A stretch of 27,353 nucleotides of DNA, taken from CAKSHC01 sp045631845 (GTDB taxonomy: Bacteria; Bacillota; Clostridia; Oscillospirales; UMGS1783). The notes under the pieces are model-generated. The model had not been told where the DNA came from. It searched no databases and worked only from the letters and a program-made list of their open reading frames with translations. Within the stretch, counting starts at the first letter, position 1. The number at the start of each line of letters is the position of its first letter. The stretch lies in the NCBI GenBank assembly GCA_045631845.1, contig JAZQVM010000015.1, forward strand, positions 1 to 27,353, in the 5' to 3' direction. The position numbers and the translations under genes are program-made. Below, piece after piece: positions 1-8,636 of this stretch.

Positions 1-15
1 CTGAGCTACGGGCGC
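1..15 (-). tRNA. 5' end of a tRNA, probably tRNA-Arg (partial, runs off the window)
   Basis: Read on the minus strand these bases are GCGCCCGTAGCTCAG. This is a tRNA 5' acceptor strand, position-8 T and the conserved TAGCTCAG start of the D arm. GCGCCCG followed by TAGCTCAG is typical of bacterial tRNA-Arg, but the anticodon lies outside the window, so the identity is inferred. It is on the same strand as the PBP gene that ends at 45. Confidence 0.6.
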
Positions 16-21
16 ATATCC

Positions 22-46
22 TGCCCCGCAAAGCGGGGCATTTTTT
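22..46 (+). terminator. Rho-independent terminator-like hairpin
   Basis: An 8-bp stem, TGCCCCGC (22-29) with GCGGGGCA (33-40) and an AAA loop, is followed by six T residues on the plus strand. The T tract points rightward, so as an intrinsic terminator it would stop transcription entering from the left, antisense to the tRNA. On the minus strand it is a stable hairpin between the PBP stop codon and the tRNA without a T tail. It could act there as a weak terminator or an RNA-processing boundary. Confidence 0.65.
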
Positions 47-3000
47 AATTTTTCACCGTTTTAATGGACACCTGAACATCTTCGGTCACATTAAACCGAT
101 AGGTGTATTTGGTTCCTTTTCCTGACCCAACGACCTCGACAGGGCTGAGAGTCACCGTTCCATTAGCTTGACCGACGGTTGCCACCTCGGTTAATGTATA
201 ACCGGCTTTCATTTCTATGGTCATAGAATATCGGGTTCCTTTGACCACGACATCGTCGCCATGGTTGGTGATGGTATAGCCTTCGCCCGATGGGAGAGTT
301 ACTGTGGCGGCATTGGTCATGACCACCTCGATGCGGATATTACAATCCTTAGAAACCGGATCGATAGCAAAGGTATAGGTCTTCGTTTGGGAACCGCTCT
401 CTTTGATAGGCGTGAGCGCTGTTTCGCCAGCCCAAGCACCTTTCAGCTCATAACCGGGCGAGACTTTCACCGAGAAGGTGAAACTCTCTCCTTCCTTGAC
501 GACTACCGAAGTGTTGGCACCGGGCGACATGATATACCCCTTGCCGGCGTCCGGCATAGTAACCGTAAACTCCTTGGGTTCATACACAACATTGGGGTTA
601 TATAGTTTCGGCGAGGAAGACCGTGCATGAGAAGCACACAGATGATTATTCGTACCGCCGGAAGTAGAGTAGCCGGCATAGGTCCCTTCCTTCTGAATGG
701 AACTCCATGCAGGGCCGGATAGCGCCAGCGGTGTGCCATCGGGCACCGGACGATAGACAAAATGCGCATCTGTTGTGGGGAAGTTGACCCCAATCTCACG
801 CACGATATTGATCATGGACGCCAAATGTGCTGACGGACAGGCATCATGTGCAAGCTGACCTGAAGCATCACAAACATAGATAGGTACATGGCAGGTACAA
901 GCTTCTTTGGGAATGGTATTCTTCTTAAACCAAGCGGTAAAAGTACGGTCGCCTCGGACATCGATCAGGCAATTGGCATCGGCCAACATACCGCAATCGG
1001 CGCAGAGGGTTTGCTGCACAAGAGAGGCTGGGCGGGACGCCAAATCCTTGCCGGACCAGCCGACCTTATTGACGACATGCTGCATAATGCGCCGCCAAAG
1101 GACCTGTGAAATATCCCAAGGAACGCCGTTATTTACCAAGTTTGCCGGTTCATCAAAGCCGGCCCAAAGGGCGGCGGTAAAATACGGGGTATAACCGGCA
1201 TACCATTTATCGATATAGTTTTGCGAGGTACCGGTCTTACCCGCCAACGGTACACTTAATTTACCGCTGCTGGCCAAACCGTTTTGGACGCCATCGACCA
1301 GAATATCCTGCATTAACCAAGCACTTTCCGCCGAGCAGGCCTTTTGGCCTTCTTCTTTATTCTCCAAAATAATCTGACCGGACTGGGTTTCTACCTTGGT
1401 ATAGGAAATCGGCTCATGATAGGTACCGCCCGAAGCGATAACGCCATAGCCGCCAACCATTTCTCGCAAATACACGCCGTAGGACATGGCACCCATCGAG
1501 AGAGCGGCCAAATTTTCATCTTCCTTCTCAAGGGTCATGTGCAGATTGTCGGATAAAAAGTCATGTGCTTTACCCATGCCGACCTTATTAAGCACCTGTG
1601 CCGCCGAAGCGTTAAGGGATTCACGAATGGCACCGAACATGGTAGTCATACCATAATAATACCGATTGGCATTTTGCGGATAACCGGACCCGCTTAAAAT
1701 GGTAACGGGAGCGTCATCCACGACGGTACCTTCGGTAATGGCATTGGCCTCCAGTGCCGGCAGGTAAACCGACAACGGCTTAATCGACGAGCCGGGTTGA
1801 CGGCGGGTAGCGGTGGCACGGTTGAGCGCACGGCTGCTCTTCTCGCCGCGGCCGCCGATGACGCCTAAAATATGACCATTAGACTGGTCCATCAGCAGGG
1901 TTGCGACCTGATAATCGGCATCGGGATTGGCATCGCCGGGGAAATAAGATTCGGTAGCAAAAGCCTCTTCCAAGGCGTTTTGCACGCGCTGGTCTACCGT
2001 AGTATAAATTTGCAGGCCGCCGCTGAACAGATAATTCGAGGCCGCCATTTCGGAATATCCCTTTTGCTCCTGCAAATCACGCAGGACGTCATCGATAACC
2101 GTATCGACAAACCAAGAATAGGCATTGGAAAGAGCCATCGTCTTACCGTTGGGGTTAAACTCAAGCACCTGAGCCTTGGCTTCGTCATACTCGGCCTGCG
2201 TCAGTTTCCCTAACTCCAGCATCTTATTGAGAATCAGGTTCTTACGGTACTCATTCTCATCGGGATGGTCATAAGGCTCATAGATAGCCGGTTTATTGAT
2301 AATGCCGAATAGGGCGGCACTTTCAGCCACCGTCAGCTCCGGCACCGTCTTATTAAAATACAGTTCGGTAGCCTTAGCCAATCCATAGGCACGGTAATTG
2401 AAATATACCGTATTGATATAATACTCCAGAATCTCTTCTTTTTGGTATTTGCGTTCGATATACAGGGCACGCAGAATTTCCTGAGCTTTGCGCTGCCATG
2501 CATAATCGTCTTCCTGTGTAAGGTTTTTAATTAACTGTTGAGTAATGGTAGAACCGCCATAGGTTCCATCTTTCAAGACCCAATTAATAACGGCACCGCC
2601 GAACCGTTTCCAGTCGACACCGTTATGCTCCCAGAAGCGTTCGTCCTCGATCGAGATCAAGGCATCAATGGCATACTGAGGGACATCCTCAAGGTTGACC
2701 CAGGTACGGTTCTCATTAACGAACAGCTCCTGCATTTTTTCATATTCGCCGGTTTCGTTATTCTTGGCATACAAGGTGGTTGTATATTCCAAGGTACGGT
2801 TGGCAAACAATTCGTCCATAGCCGGATCGGTATAACCATTGATCAGCGACACAAACAGGATCAGGCCGACAGCCAAGCATCCGCCGATAAAAGAACCGGC
2901 ATATCCGGCTATCTTGAGCCATTTTTTTGTTTTCGGGGACAACTTATCCAGTTTCGCACTAACGACCTGTTTGATAGCCTTGGCATCTACTTTAACCGTA

Positions 3001-3350
3001 TCGCCCATGGCCGGCACAACCGGCTCTTCCTTTTTCTCCTCAGGTACGGAAAAAGGTGCCGTATGATCGGCAACGGGGATCTGGTCGAAGTCCTGCACGG
3101 GTTCATCGTTCATCGACAGATCGAGTATTTCCTCTTCACCCGACAACGCAGCCATGGCATTCATTGCCACCTGTGCATTATGGGCTTCCTCTTTTTCCAA
3201 CTGTTCTGCCTGACGAATCTCTTCCTCAGTGGGCTCTTCATGCGCTTCGGGGACCGGAGCCGAGGACGGAGAGGGCCGATTGAAACTCTCTTCTAACAGT
3301 TTATTCAATTCGTTGAAATCAAATTCGGTAAAATCAAAATCCTTACTCAC
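45..3350 (-). CDS. Class A penicillin-binding protein (PBP1A family) with C-terminal repeat domains
   Basis: A bifunctional peptidoglycan polymerase and cross-linker of about 1101 residues. In order: an acidic, Pro/Glu-rich cytoplasmic tail (about 1-140); one membrane helix (about 146-171); a GT51 glycosyltransferase domain with EDERFWEHNG near 235 and GGSTITQQ near 265; and a transpeptidase domain with SxxK (SSIK near 521), SxN (SLN near 578) and KTG (near 705). A Cys-rich stretch follows (about 780-840). Two related beta-rich repeats end the protein (about 925-1008 and 1013-1098), each with a GxGYxI start and a later GYxL motif. The tail makes it longer than a typical PBP1A. The in-frame GTG at 3359 touches the ribosome binding site. 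The GTG at 3350 has AGAGGTG six bases upstream and is preferred. The next gene upstream is a shorter paralogue, and this gene has its own promoter. Confidence 0.93.
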   Translation of the reverse strand: MSKDFDFTEFDFNELNKLLEESFNRPSPSSAPVPEAHEEPTEEEIRQAEQLEKEEAHNAQVAMNAMAALSGEEEILDLSMNDEPVQDFDQIPVADHTAPFSVPEEKKEEPVVPAMGDTVKVDAKAIKQVVSAKLDKLSPKTKKWLKIAGYAGSFIGGCLAVGLILFVSLINGYTDPAMDELFANRTLEYTTTLYAKNNETGEYEKMQELFVNENRTWVNLEDVPQYAIDALISIEDERFWEHNGVDWKRFGGAVINWVLKDGTYGGSTITQQLIKNLTQEDDYAWQRKAQEILRALYIERKYQKEEILEYYINTVYFNYRAYGLAKATELYFNKTVPELTVAESAALFGIINKPAIYEPYDHPDENEYRKNLILNKMLELGKLTQAEYDEAKAQVLEFNPNGKTMALSNAYSWFVDTVIDDVLRDLQEQKGYSEMAASNYLFSGGLQIYTTVDQRVQNALEEAFATESYFPGDANPDADYQVATLLMDQSNGHILGVIGGRGEKSSRALNRATATRRQPGSSIKPLSVYLPALEANAITEGTVVDDAPVTILSGSGYPQNANRYYYGMTTMFGAIRESLNASAAQVLNKVGMGKAHDFLSDNLHMTLEKEDENLAALSMGAMSYGVYLREMVGGYGVIASGGTYHEPISYTKVETQSGQIILENKEEGQKACSAESAWLMQDILVDGVQNGLASSGKLSVPLAGKTGTSQNYIDKWYAGYTPYFTAALWAGFDEPANLVNNGVPWDISQVLWRRIMQHVVNKVGWSGKDLASRPASLVQQTLCADCGMLADANCLIDVRGDRTFTAWFKKNTIPKEACTCHVPIYVCDASGQLAHDACPSAHLASMINIVREIGVNFPTTDAHFVYRPVPDGTPLALSGPAWSSIQKEGTYAGYSTSGGTNNHLCASHARSSSPKLYNPNVVYEPKEFTVTMPDAGKGYIMSPGANTSVVVKEGESFTFSVKVSPGYELKGAWAGETALTPIKESGSQTKTYTFAIDPVSKDCNIRIEVVMTNAATVTLPSGEGYTITNHGDDVVVKGTRYSMTIEMKAGYTLTEVATVGQANGTVTLSPVEVVGSGKGTKYTYRFNVTEDVQVSIKTVKN

Positions 3351-3386
3351 ATCATTCACCTCTTTACATTCGAATCAACTCATACC

Positions 3387-3414
3387 ATTATACCATAAAT
3401 CGCGACAATTTCAA
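3387..3414 (-). promoter_or_regulatory. Sigma-A-type promoter of the long PBP gene
   Basis: On the minus strand TTGAAA (3414-3409) and TATAAT (3392-3387) are separated by 16 bases, about 37 bases before the GTG at 3350. It lies downstream of the terminator of the preceding PBP gene, so the two PBP genes appear to be transcribed separately. Confidence 0.65.
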
Positions 3415-3430
3415 GCAGGAGATGTAAAAT

Positions 3431-3467
3431 AAAAAGGAAAACCGAATCTTTTGATCCGGTTTTCCTT
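3431..3467 (-). terminator. Rho-independent terminator after the second PBP gene
   Basis: An 11-bp stem (AAGGAAAACCG at 3434-3444 with CGGTTTTCCTT at 3457-3467) is followed on the minus strand by a T-rich tail. It sits just downstream of the stop codon at 3493, so it would end transcription of the 718-residue PBP gene. Confidence 0.75.
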
Positions 3468-3492
3468 GCAATATCTATATTTTCAGCAATTG

Positions 3493-5649
3493 TTAATTTT
3501 CTTGGACGGGGGGTTGCTGGGCTGCCACGGTATTCTGCGCTTCCTTGGTAGTGCGTTCACCGAGAGGTTTGCACGAACAGCCTTTGATCGGAATCGTCTC
3601 CTTGGTAAACCACGGATAGAAGACGCTGGACTTTCCGTCATCATACACACTGTTGGCACCCGGACGACGGCCGCAACCGCCGCAGATGCTTACTCTTACC
3701 AATTCTTCGGGGCGAGCCATAAACTCTCCGCCTTCCCAGCCGACTTCATTGACTACAAATTGCATGACATTTTTCCAAATGACCTTGGGAACCTGAATCG
3801 TAACACCGGCATCAACCAGATTGATCGGCTCATCATAGCCGACCCATACGCCGCCCACGAAATAGGGAGTATAACCCATAAACCATTTATCGTGGTTATC
3901 GTCCGAGGTGCCTGTTTTCGCAGCTAAAGGAATGGAGAGACGTCCGGGTGCGGCCAAGCCGTAGGTAGCACTGTCCACCAAGAGGTCGTGCATCAACCAT
4001 GCGGCGGTAGGCGAACAGACCTGTTCCCCCGTTGTATTCTTTTCCAAGAGCACCGTACCGTCGGCCGCTTCGATCTTGGTATAGGAAATGGGCGCACGGT
4101 AAGTTCCGCCCGAAGCGATGACGCCGTAGCCGCCGATCATTTCCCGCATCGTTACTCCGTAATGGAAGGCACCCATGGAAAGGGCGGCCAGATTGGCATC
4201 GCCATCGCTGTTTTCGGTAGGGGCGACCAGATTGAAGTGCAGTTTTTCGGTCATAAACTTATAAGAATTTTCGATACCGCCCAGCATCACTACTTTAGCG
4301 GCTGAGGCATTGAGCGATTGGCGCAAAGCCCCGAACATAGTGGTGGGACCATAGAATTTACGGCTGTAGTTTTGAGGATAGGGATAGCCGTTGAGCTTGG
4401 TGACACCCTCGTCAATAACAACGGTGCCCTGCGTAATCGCGCCCGATTCCAATGCCGGCAAATACACCGATAACGGCTTGACCGAAGAACCGGGACAACG
4501 GCGGGACATGGTAGCACGATTGAGATCCCGACTGTACTGCTTCTCGCCGCGACCGCCGACCACGCCCAGAATATACCCGGTCTGCGGATCCGAGAGCATG
4601 GATGCCGCCTGATACTGTTTCTCGGAATAGGCTTTGGGGAAGAAGGCGTCATTTTTATAAGCCTTTTCGAGCGCCGTTTGCACCCGCACATCGACGGTGG
4701 TATAGATCTTCAGTCCACCACGGTAGAGATAACTTTCGGCCTCGGCGGCGGTATAGCCCATTGTTTGGCACAGATCATCGATCACATCGTCGATCACCAT
4801 ATCGACAAAGTAAGAGGTAACCTCTTCATAGGCCACGTGATAGCCGTTTTTAACGAATTTCAGTTCCTCGGACATGGCCTGATCATACTCGTCCTTCGTT
4901 AGAAAGCCGAGTTCTCGCATTTTGCCCAACACAACATCAGTACGAGCCTTGTTGTTTTCGGGATATTTATAGGGAGCATAATAATCGGGCAGGCGGATTA
5001 AGCCCACCAGCGATGCACTTTCCCGCACCGAGAGCTGATCGACACTTTTGCCGAAATACATCTGAGCCGCGCGTTCGATCCCGTAGGTGCGGTAATTGAA
5101 ATATACGGTATTGAAATAATATTCGAGGATCTCGTCCTTATCGTGATGACGCTCGACATACAAGGCACGCAACACCTCTCTGGCCTTGCGTTCCCAGGTA
5201 TGCTCGTTATCCTGCGTGAGATTCTTGATTAACTGCTGGGTCAACGTCGAGCCGCCGTAACTGTCATCTCCCGACATGTACCCGATAAGCGCGCCGGTAA
5301 ACCGAGGCCAATCGACGCCGTGATGCTCGTAAAATCGTTCATCCTCAATAGCGATCAGCGCCAGCCGAGTATGCTCGGGGATTTGCTCCAAATCGACCCA
5401 TTGGCGGTTTTCGTCCTTATACAGTTCGTGAAGGACCTCCCATTTCCCGCTTGTGGCATCCTTATGATATAAAGTAGAGGTAAACTCCAACGAACGGGAG
5501 GCGAACAGCTCATCCATATTCGGATCACGGTACCGCAGGATCATAGCCATTGCCACAAAGATCAACAGAGCCAATATACCGCCCAGTGCCGATATCCACA
5601 GTTGCAGACGGCGACGGGCCTTCTTTGTCATCGTTTTCTTTTTTCTCAT
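3493..5649 (-). CDS. Class A penicillin-binding protein (PBP1A family), shorter paralogue
   Basis: A second bifunctional transglycosylase/transpeptidase, 718 residues. It has a basic N-terminus (MRKKKTMTKKARRR), one membrane helix (about 17-38), a GT51 domain with EDERFYEHHG at 102-111 and GGSTLTQQ at 132-139, and a transpeptidase domain with SSVK at 388-391, SLN at 445-447 and KTG at 578-580. It matches the neighbouring long PBP closely through the catalytic core, including the DPNMDELFA-like region after the membrane helix, so a tandem duplication is likely. It lacks the long acidic N-terminal tail and the C-terminal repeats. No good ribosome binding site precedes the ATG at 5649. The ATG at 5631 (MTKKARRR) is an alternative start. 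Confidence 0.93.
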   Translation of the reverse strand: MRKKKTMTKKARRRLQLWISALGGILALLIFVAMAMILRYRDPNMDELFASRSLEFTSTLYHKDATSGKWEVLHELYKDENRQWVDLEQIPEHTRLALIAIEDERFYEHHGVDWPRFTGALIGYMSGDDSYGGSTLTQQLIKNLTQDNEHTWERKAREVLRALYVERHHDKDEILEYYFNTVYFNYRTYGIERAAQMYFGKSVDQLSVRESASLVGLIRLPDYYAPYKYPENNKARTDVVLGKMRELGFLTKDEYDQAMSEELKFVKNGYHVAYEEVTSYFVDMVIDDVIDDLCQTMGYTAAEAESYLYRGGLKIYTTVDVRVQTALEKAYKNDAFFPKAYSEKQYQAASMLSDPQTGYILGVVGGRGEKQYSRDLNRATMSRRCPGSSVKPLSVYLPALESGAITQGTVVIDEGVTKLNGYPYPQNYSRKFYGPTTMFGALRQSLNASAAKVVMLGGIENSYKFMTEKLHFNLVAPTENSDGDANLAALSMGAFHYGVTMREMIGGYGVIASGGTYRAPISYTKIEAADGTVLLEKNTTGEQVCSPTAAWLMHDLLVDSATYGLAAPGRLSIPLAAKTGTSDDNHDKWFMGYTPYFVGGVWVGYDEPINLVDAGVTIQVPKVIWKNVMQFVVNEVGWEGGEFMARPEELVRVSICGGCGRRPGANSVYDDGKSSVFYPWFTKETIPIKGCSCKPLGERTTKEAQNTVAAQQPPVQEN

Positions 5650-5653
5650 AGCA

Positions 5654-5681
5654 ATTATAGAATATGCACCTTTTATCTCAA
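5654..5681 (-). promoter_or_regulatory. Possible promoter directly at the PBP start codon
   Basis: TTGAGA (5681-5676) and TATAAT (5659-5654) are spaced by 16 bases on the minus strand. The -10 box ends only four bases before the ATG at 5649, so transcription would begin at or just after that ATG. If it is real, the mRNA is nearly leaderless or translation starts at the ATG at 5631. Chance occurrence in AT-rich DNA is possible. Confidence 0.4.
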
Positions 5682-5691
5682 ATTTACCAAC

Positions 5692-6660
5692 TTAAAAAAT
5701 TTTTTCAAGCAACCATACAATCAGATAGCAGATCGGGCGATGTAGAATATAGATGGGCAAGGCCACTCGTCCAATAGCATCCAGCCCGACCATGCGGAAC
5801 TTATAGATATTTTCGGCCACTACCCCGTCACGCAGGTACCGACCGAGAATCACACCGCCGAAATAGGCCACGATCCAAGGAAAAAACCCGTAAAATTCAG
5901 GTGCTGAGAATCCTTTATGAACAAAACCGGTTATAAACAGCGGCAGGGTAAAGTTTCCGATCGCCACCCGATCATAGGTCAATCCGTCGGTAGCCAAGAC
6001 CAAAACAACAAAGGCGCCCAACATCCAAGCGATTCCGACCTTATTAAACCACCCATCCATCTCGGCATCTCGATGCATATAGGAGTACAGCAAAGTAGCC
6101 ACCGCCAGAAAATGAAGATATCCGCACCAGATCACGCCGCCAAAGACAAAACTAAGCAAGGTAACCAGTCCGGCCCCAATGGCATACACCAACGCACGGC
6201 GGCGAGGATTGCGACTGAAATTGACGGACACGCCCGACAGAATCACAAACAGACACTGGATGCCGTAGATCCAATAACCGCTGTTCTGGCTCCCCATTAA
6301 GATGGCTACAGCACGGCCAAAATCCGTATCGGCCAGCACGCCGTAGTTATAGATCATGCCAAACAAAGCATAAAAGAGCATCAGCAGGACGGCAAAGCCC
6401 CGCAGCGTATCCAAACAAGGGATACGGTATCCGCCTCGGATGAGTTCCCTTGCCCCCGGCGCAACGGCGCCAAAGGGACGTTTGACGGCACGAGGCAGGG
6501 GCGGGAGATCCTTAGACTGCGGCTTATGGATATAACTTTTCCAGCCCTCCCCTTTTAAGGACAACTGCCCTCGGGTGTCGATCTGATACAGTTCGGGGCG
6601 CCGAGGCAGTGCGGGTATTTCCTGCTCCATCGGCGTATCTTCCATCGGTTTTCTTTTCAT
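5692..6660 (-). CDS. Multi-pass membrane acyltransferase, DUF1624 / HGSNAT-like
   Basis: A predicted membrane protein of about 322 residues. A polar, Pro-rich cytoplasmic N-terminus (about 1-78) is followed by PCLDTLRGFAVLLMLFYAL, the DxLRGxA motif typical of DUF1624 and related acyltransferase families, and then by roughly seven or eight hydrophobic segments. The C-terminus ends LPIYILHRPICYLIVWLLE, similar to the last helix of such acyltransferases. The family moves acyl groups across or at the membrane onto sugars; the substrate here is unknown. The location between ychF and two PBPs suggests, but does not show, an envelope role. ATG at 6660 is chosen because AAAGGA lies six bases upstream. 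The longer frame from 6717 would overlap the end of ychF. Confidence 0.75.
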   Translation of the reverse strand: MKRKPMEDTPMEQEIPALPRRPELYQIDTRGQLSLKGEGWKSYIHKPQSKDLPPLPRAVKRPFGAVAPGARELIRGGYRIPCLDTLRGFAVLLMLFYALFGMIYNYGVLADTDFGRAVAILMGSQNSGYWIYGIQCLFVILSGVSVNFSRNPRRRALVYAIGAGLVTLLSFVFGGVIWCGYLHFLAVATLLYSYMHRDAEMDGWFNKVGIAWMLGAFVVLVLATDGLTYDRVAIGNFTLPLFITGFVHKGFSAPEFYGFFPWIVAYFGGVILGRYLRDGVVAENIYKFRMVGLDAIGRVALPIYILHRPICYLIVWLLEKIF

Positions 6661-6670
6661 AATCATTCCT

Positions 6671-7765
6671 TTAGACATTAAAGCGGAAGAGGATAATATC
6701 CCCGTCGCGCACGACATATTCCTTGCCTTCGCTTCGGATCAAGCCCTTTTCACGGGCGGCGGCCATGCTACCGCAGGCCATCAGATCGTCAAAGGCCACC
6801 GTCTCGGCACGGATAAAGCCCCTCTCAAAATCGGTATGGATCTTACCGGCCGCCTGCGGTGCCTTGGTACCCTTAACAATCGTCCAGGCACGGCACTCGT
6901 CCTCGCCCGCCGTCAGATAACTGATCAAACCAAGCAGACTGTAACATTTACGCACCATACGATCCAGACCCGATTCCTCCAGCCCGATATCGGCCAAGAA
7001 CATCTCCTTGTCCTCGGGGGAAAGGGAGGTAATTTCCTCCTCCAGTGCGGCGCAGATAGGAAGCACCTCGGCGCCTTCGGCGGCGGCACGCTCAATAAGA
7101 GTCTGGTAATGGGGGTTATTCTCAATGCCGGCCTTAAAGGTTTTCTCATCCATGTTTGCGGCATAGATGACCGGCTTATTGGTCAGAAGAGAAATTTGCG
7201 AAATGAGCACCTTTTCCTCATCGGTATACTCCATGGCACGGGCGGGTTTCTCCGCCTCCAACATGGCATAGACACGCTTGAGCAAGTCCAGTTCAACGGC
7301 ATAGCTCTTATCGCCCTTGAGGGCTTTGGAGACACGATCCATGCGGCGCTCGACCGTTTCCATATCGGCCAAAATCAGTTCCAGATTGATGATATCCATA
7401 TCACGGCCGGCATCGACGCTGTTTTCCACGTGGGTGATATTCTCATCCTCAAAACAGCGCACCACCTGTACCACCGCATCGACCTCACGGATGTGGGAGA
7501 GGAATTTATTTCCTAAGCCCTCACCGTGGCTGGCACCTTTGACTAAGCCCGCAATATCGACAAACTCAATGGTGGCGGGGGTGATCTTCTTGGGGTGGTA
7601 CATCTCGCCCAGCGCCGTCAAGCGATGGTCGGGCACGTCCACCATGCCGACATTGGGTTCAATGGTGCAGAAGGCATAGTTGGCCGACTGGGCGCCGGCG
7701 TTGGTGATGGCATTAAAAAGCGTACTTTTGCCCACATTGGGCAGACCGATAATTCCGAGTTTCAT
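6671..7765 (-). CDS. ychF: YchF/Obg-family GTP/ATP-binding protein
   Basis: A P-loop NTPase of the universally conserved YchF (Ola1) family, 364 residues, the usual length. It has the G1 motif GLPNVGKST at 7-15, a G3-like DIAGLVKGASHGEG with the following GLGNKFLSHIREVDA signature of YchF, a modified G4 motif (NMDE in place of NKxD, consistent with the family's preference for ATP), and a C-terminal TGS domain (TAGEDECRAWTIVKG onward). The family associates with ribosomes and influences translation and stress responses. The start at 7765 follows AAGGAATAAGGAA, a ribosome binding site that overlaps the ispE stop codon four bases away, so it is very likely co-transcribed with ispE. Confidence 0.96.
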   Translation of the reverse strand: MKLGIIGLPNVGKSTLFNAITNAGAQSANYAFCTIEPNVGMVDVPDHRLTALGEMYHPKKITPATIEFVDIAGLVKGASHGEGLGNKFLSHIREVDAVVQVVRCFEDENITHVENSVDAGRDMDIINLELILADMETVERRMDRVSKALKGDKSYAVELDLLKRVYAMLEAEKPARAMEYTDEEKVLISQISLLTNKPVIYAANMDEKTFKAGIENNPHYQTLIERAAAEGAEVLPICAALEEEITSLSPEDKEMFLADIGLEESGLDRMVRKCYSLLGLISYLTAGEDECRAWTIVKGTKAPQAAGKIHTDFERGFIRAETVAFDDLMACGSMAAAREKGLIRSEGKEYVVRDGDIILFRFNV

Positions 7766-7769
7766 TTCC

Positions 7770-8636
7770 TTATTCCTTATCTTCGATAATAATTGTCCCG
7801 TTTGCTACAGGACGGGTAATACAAACAAAGGGGTATTTCCCTCTCAGGGCTTGATGACAGGCAACGGCCTGCTCTTTTTGATCAAACACGGCAAAGACGG
7901 CACTGCCGCTTCCCGTCAATCCCACATGGGGAGAGAATTGCGAAAGGGCTTCCATTTGCTCAGCCACCGATGTGCAATGGCTGCTGACCGACGGTAAAAA
8001 GGTATTGCCGATATTCTGACATACCCCCGACAAATCGCCCTTTTCGATGGCCTGCATCATATCGTCGCAGACAAAGGGGGGCAGTTCGGTACAAGAATCA
8101 ATATCGGCAAAGGCGACCTTGGTGGACACCCCTGCACGCCCTTTAACCAGCACCAAATAGCAATCGGGCAGGTCGGGCAACTTCGTTAAAATCTCGCCCC
8201 GACCTTCGCATAACGCGGTGCCGCCCATGAGGAAATAGGGCACATCGCTACCCAAGGTCAGACAAATATCATACAAGGTTTCCCTCGACAGCGGATAGCC
8301 GTAGATAGCATTAAGCCCCTCTAAGATACCGGCCGCGTTGCCGCTGCCGCCGCCCATACCGGCCTGTACCGGAATATGCTTACACATACGGATGCGCACC
8401 TGCGCCGGCAATTTAGCCGTTTCATAGAAGGCCGCCGCCGCTTTATAGACGAGGTTGGATTCATTATAGGGGATATACCGTAGATTACCCGACAGGGAGA
8501 TCCCCTGCCCGCCCGTTTCAACAAACAGATAGTCATACAAAGCCACCGTTTGCATCACGGTACGCAGGCTATGATAGCCATCGGGGGTTGTGCCGGTAAT
8601 ATCCAAGCAAAGATTGATCTTTGCCGGTGTTTTGAT
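7770..8636 (-). CDS. ispE: 4-diphosphocytidyl-2-C-methyl-D-erythritol kinase, start codon apparently ATC
   Basis: A GHMP-family kinase that phosphorylates CDP-methylerythritol in the MEP isoprenoid pathway. Read from 8636 it has 288 residues, the normal length. Visible motifs are the N-terminal AKINLCLDI with catalytic Lys6, a glycine-rich ATP loop (PVQAGMGGGSGNAAG, about 89-103) and GSDVPYF with the second catalytic residue Asp131. The only conventional start in frame before GTTPDGYH is the TTG at 8606, which would remove the catalytic Lys and the whole first strand. The in-frame stretch back to a TAA at 8676-8678 holds no ATG, GTG or TTG. The codon at 8636-8634 is ATC and overlaps the upstream TAA as TAATC, where TAATG would be normal. 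It is probably translationally coupled, with either a rare AUC start or a one-base sequence error. Confidence 0.9.
   Translation of the reverse strand: MKTPAKINLCLDITGTTPDGYHSLRTVMQTVALYDYLFVETGGQGISLSGNLRYIPYNESNLVYKAAAAFYETAKLPAQVRIRMCKHIPVQAGMGGGSGNAAGILEGLNAIYGYPLSRETLYDICLTLGSDVPYFLMGGTALCEGRGEILTKLPDLPDCYLVLVKGRAGVSTKVAFADIDSCTELPPFVCDDMMQAIEKGDLSGVCQNIGNTFLPSVSSHCTSVAEQMEALSQFSPHVGLTGSGSAVFAVFDQKEQAVACHQALRGKYPFVCITRPVANGTIIIEDKE

Noticed and set aside
2538..3296. 252-codon plus-strand frame opposite the N-terminus of the long PBP
   Set aside because: No ribosome binding site, promoter or domain; the minus-strand PBP frame fully explains the region.
6661..6717. The extended N-terminus of the acyltransferase from 6717
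   Set aside because: It would overlap the end of ychF by 47 bases, and a well-spaced AAAGGA site supports the ATG at 6660.
7770..8606. ispE starting at TTG 8606
   Set aside because: This start removes the AKINL motif with the catalytic Lys, which is clearly encoded in frame just upstream, so it is not the biological start.
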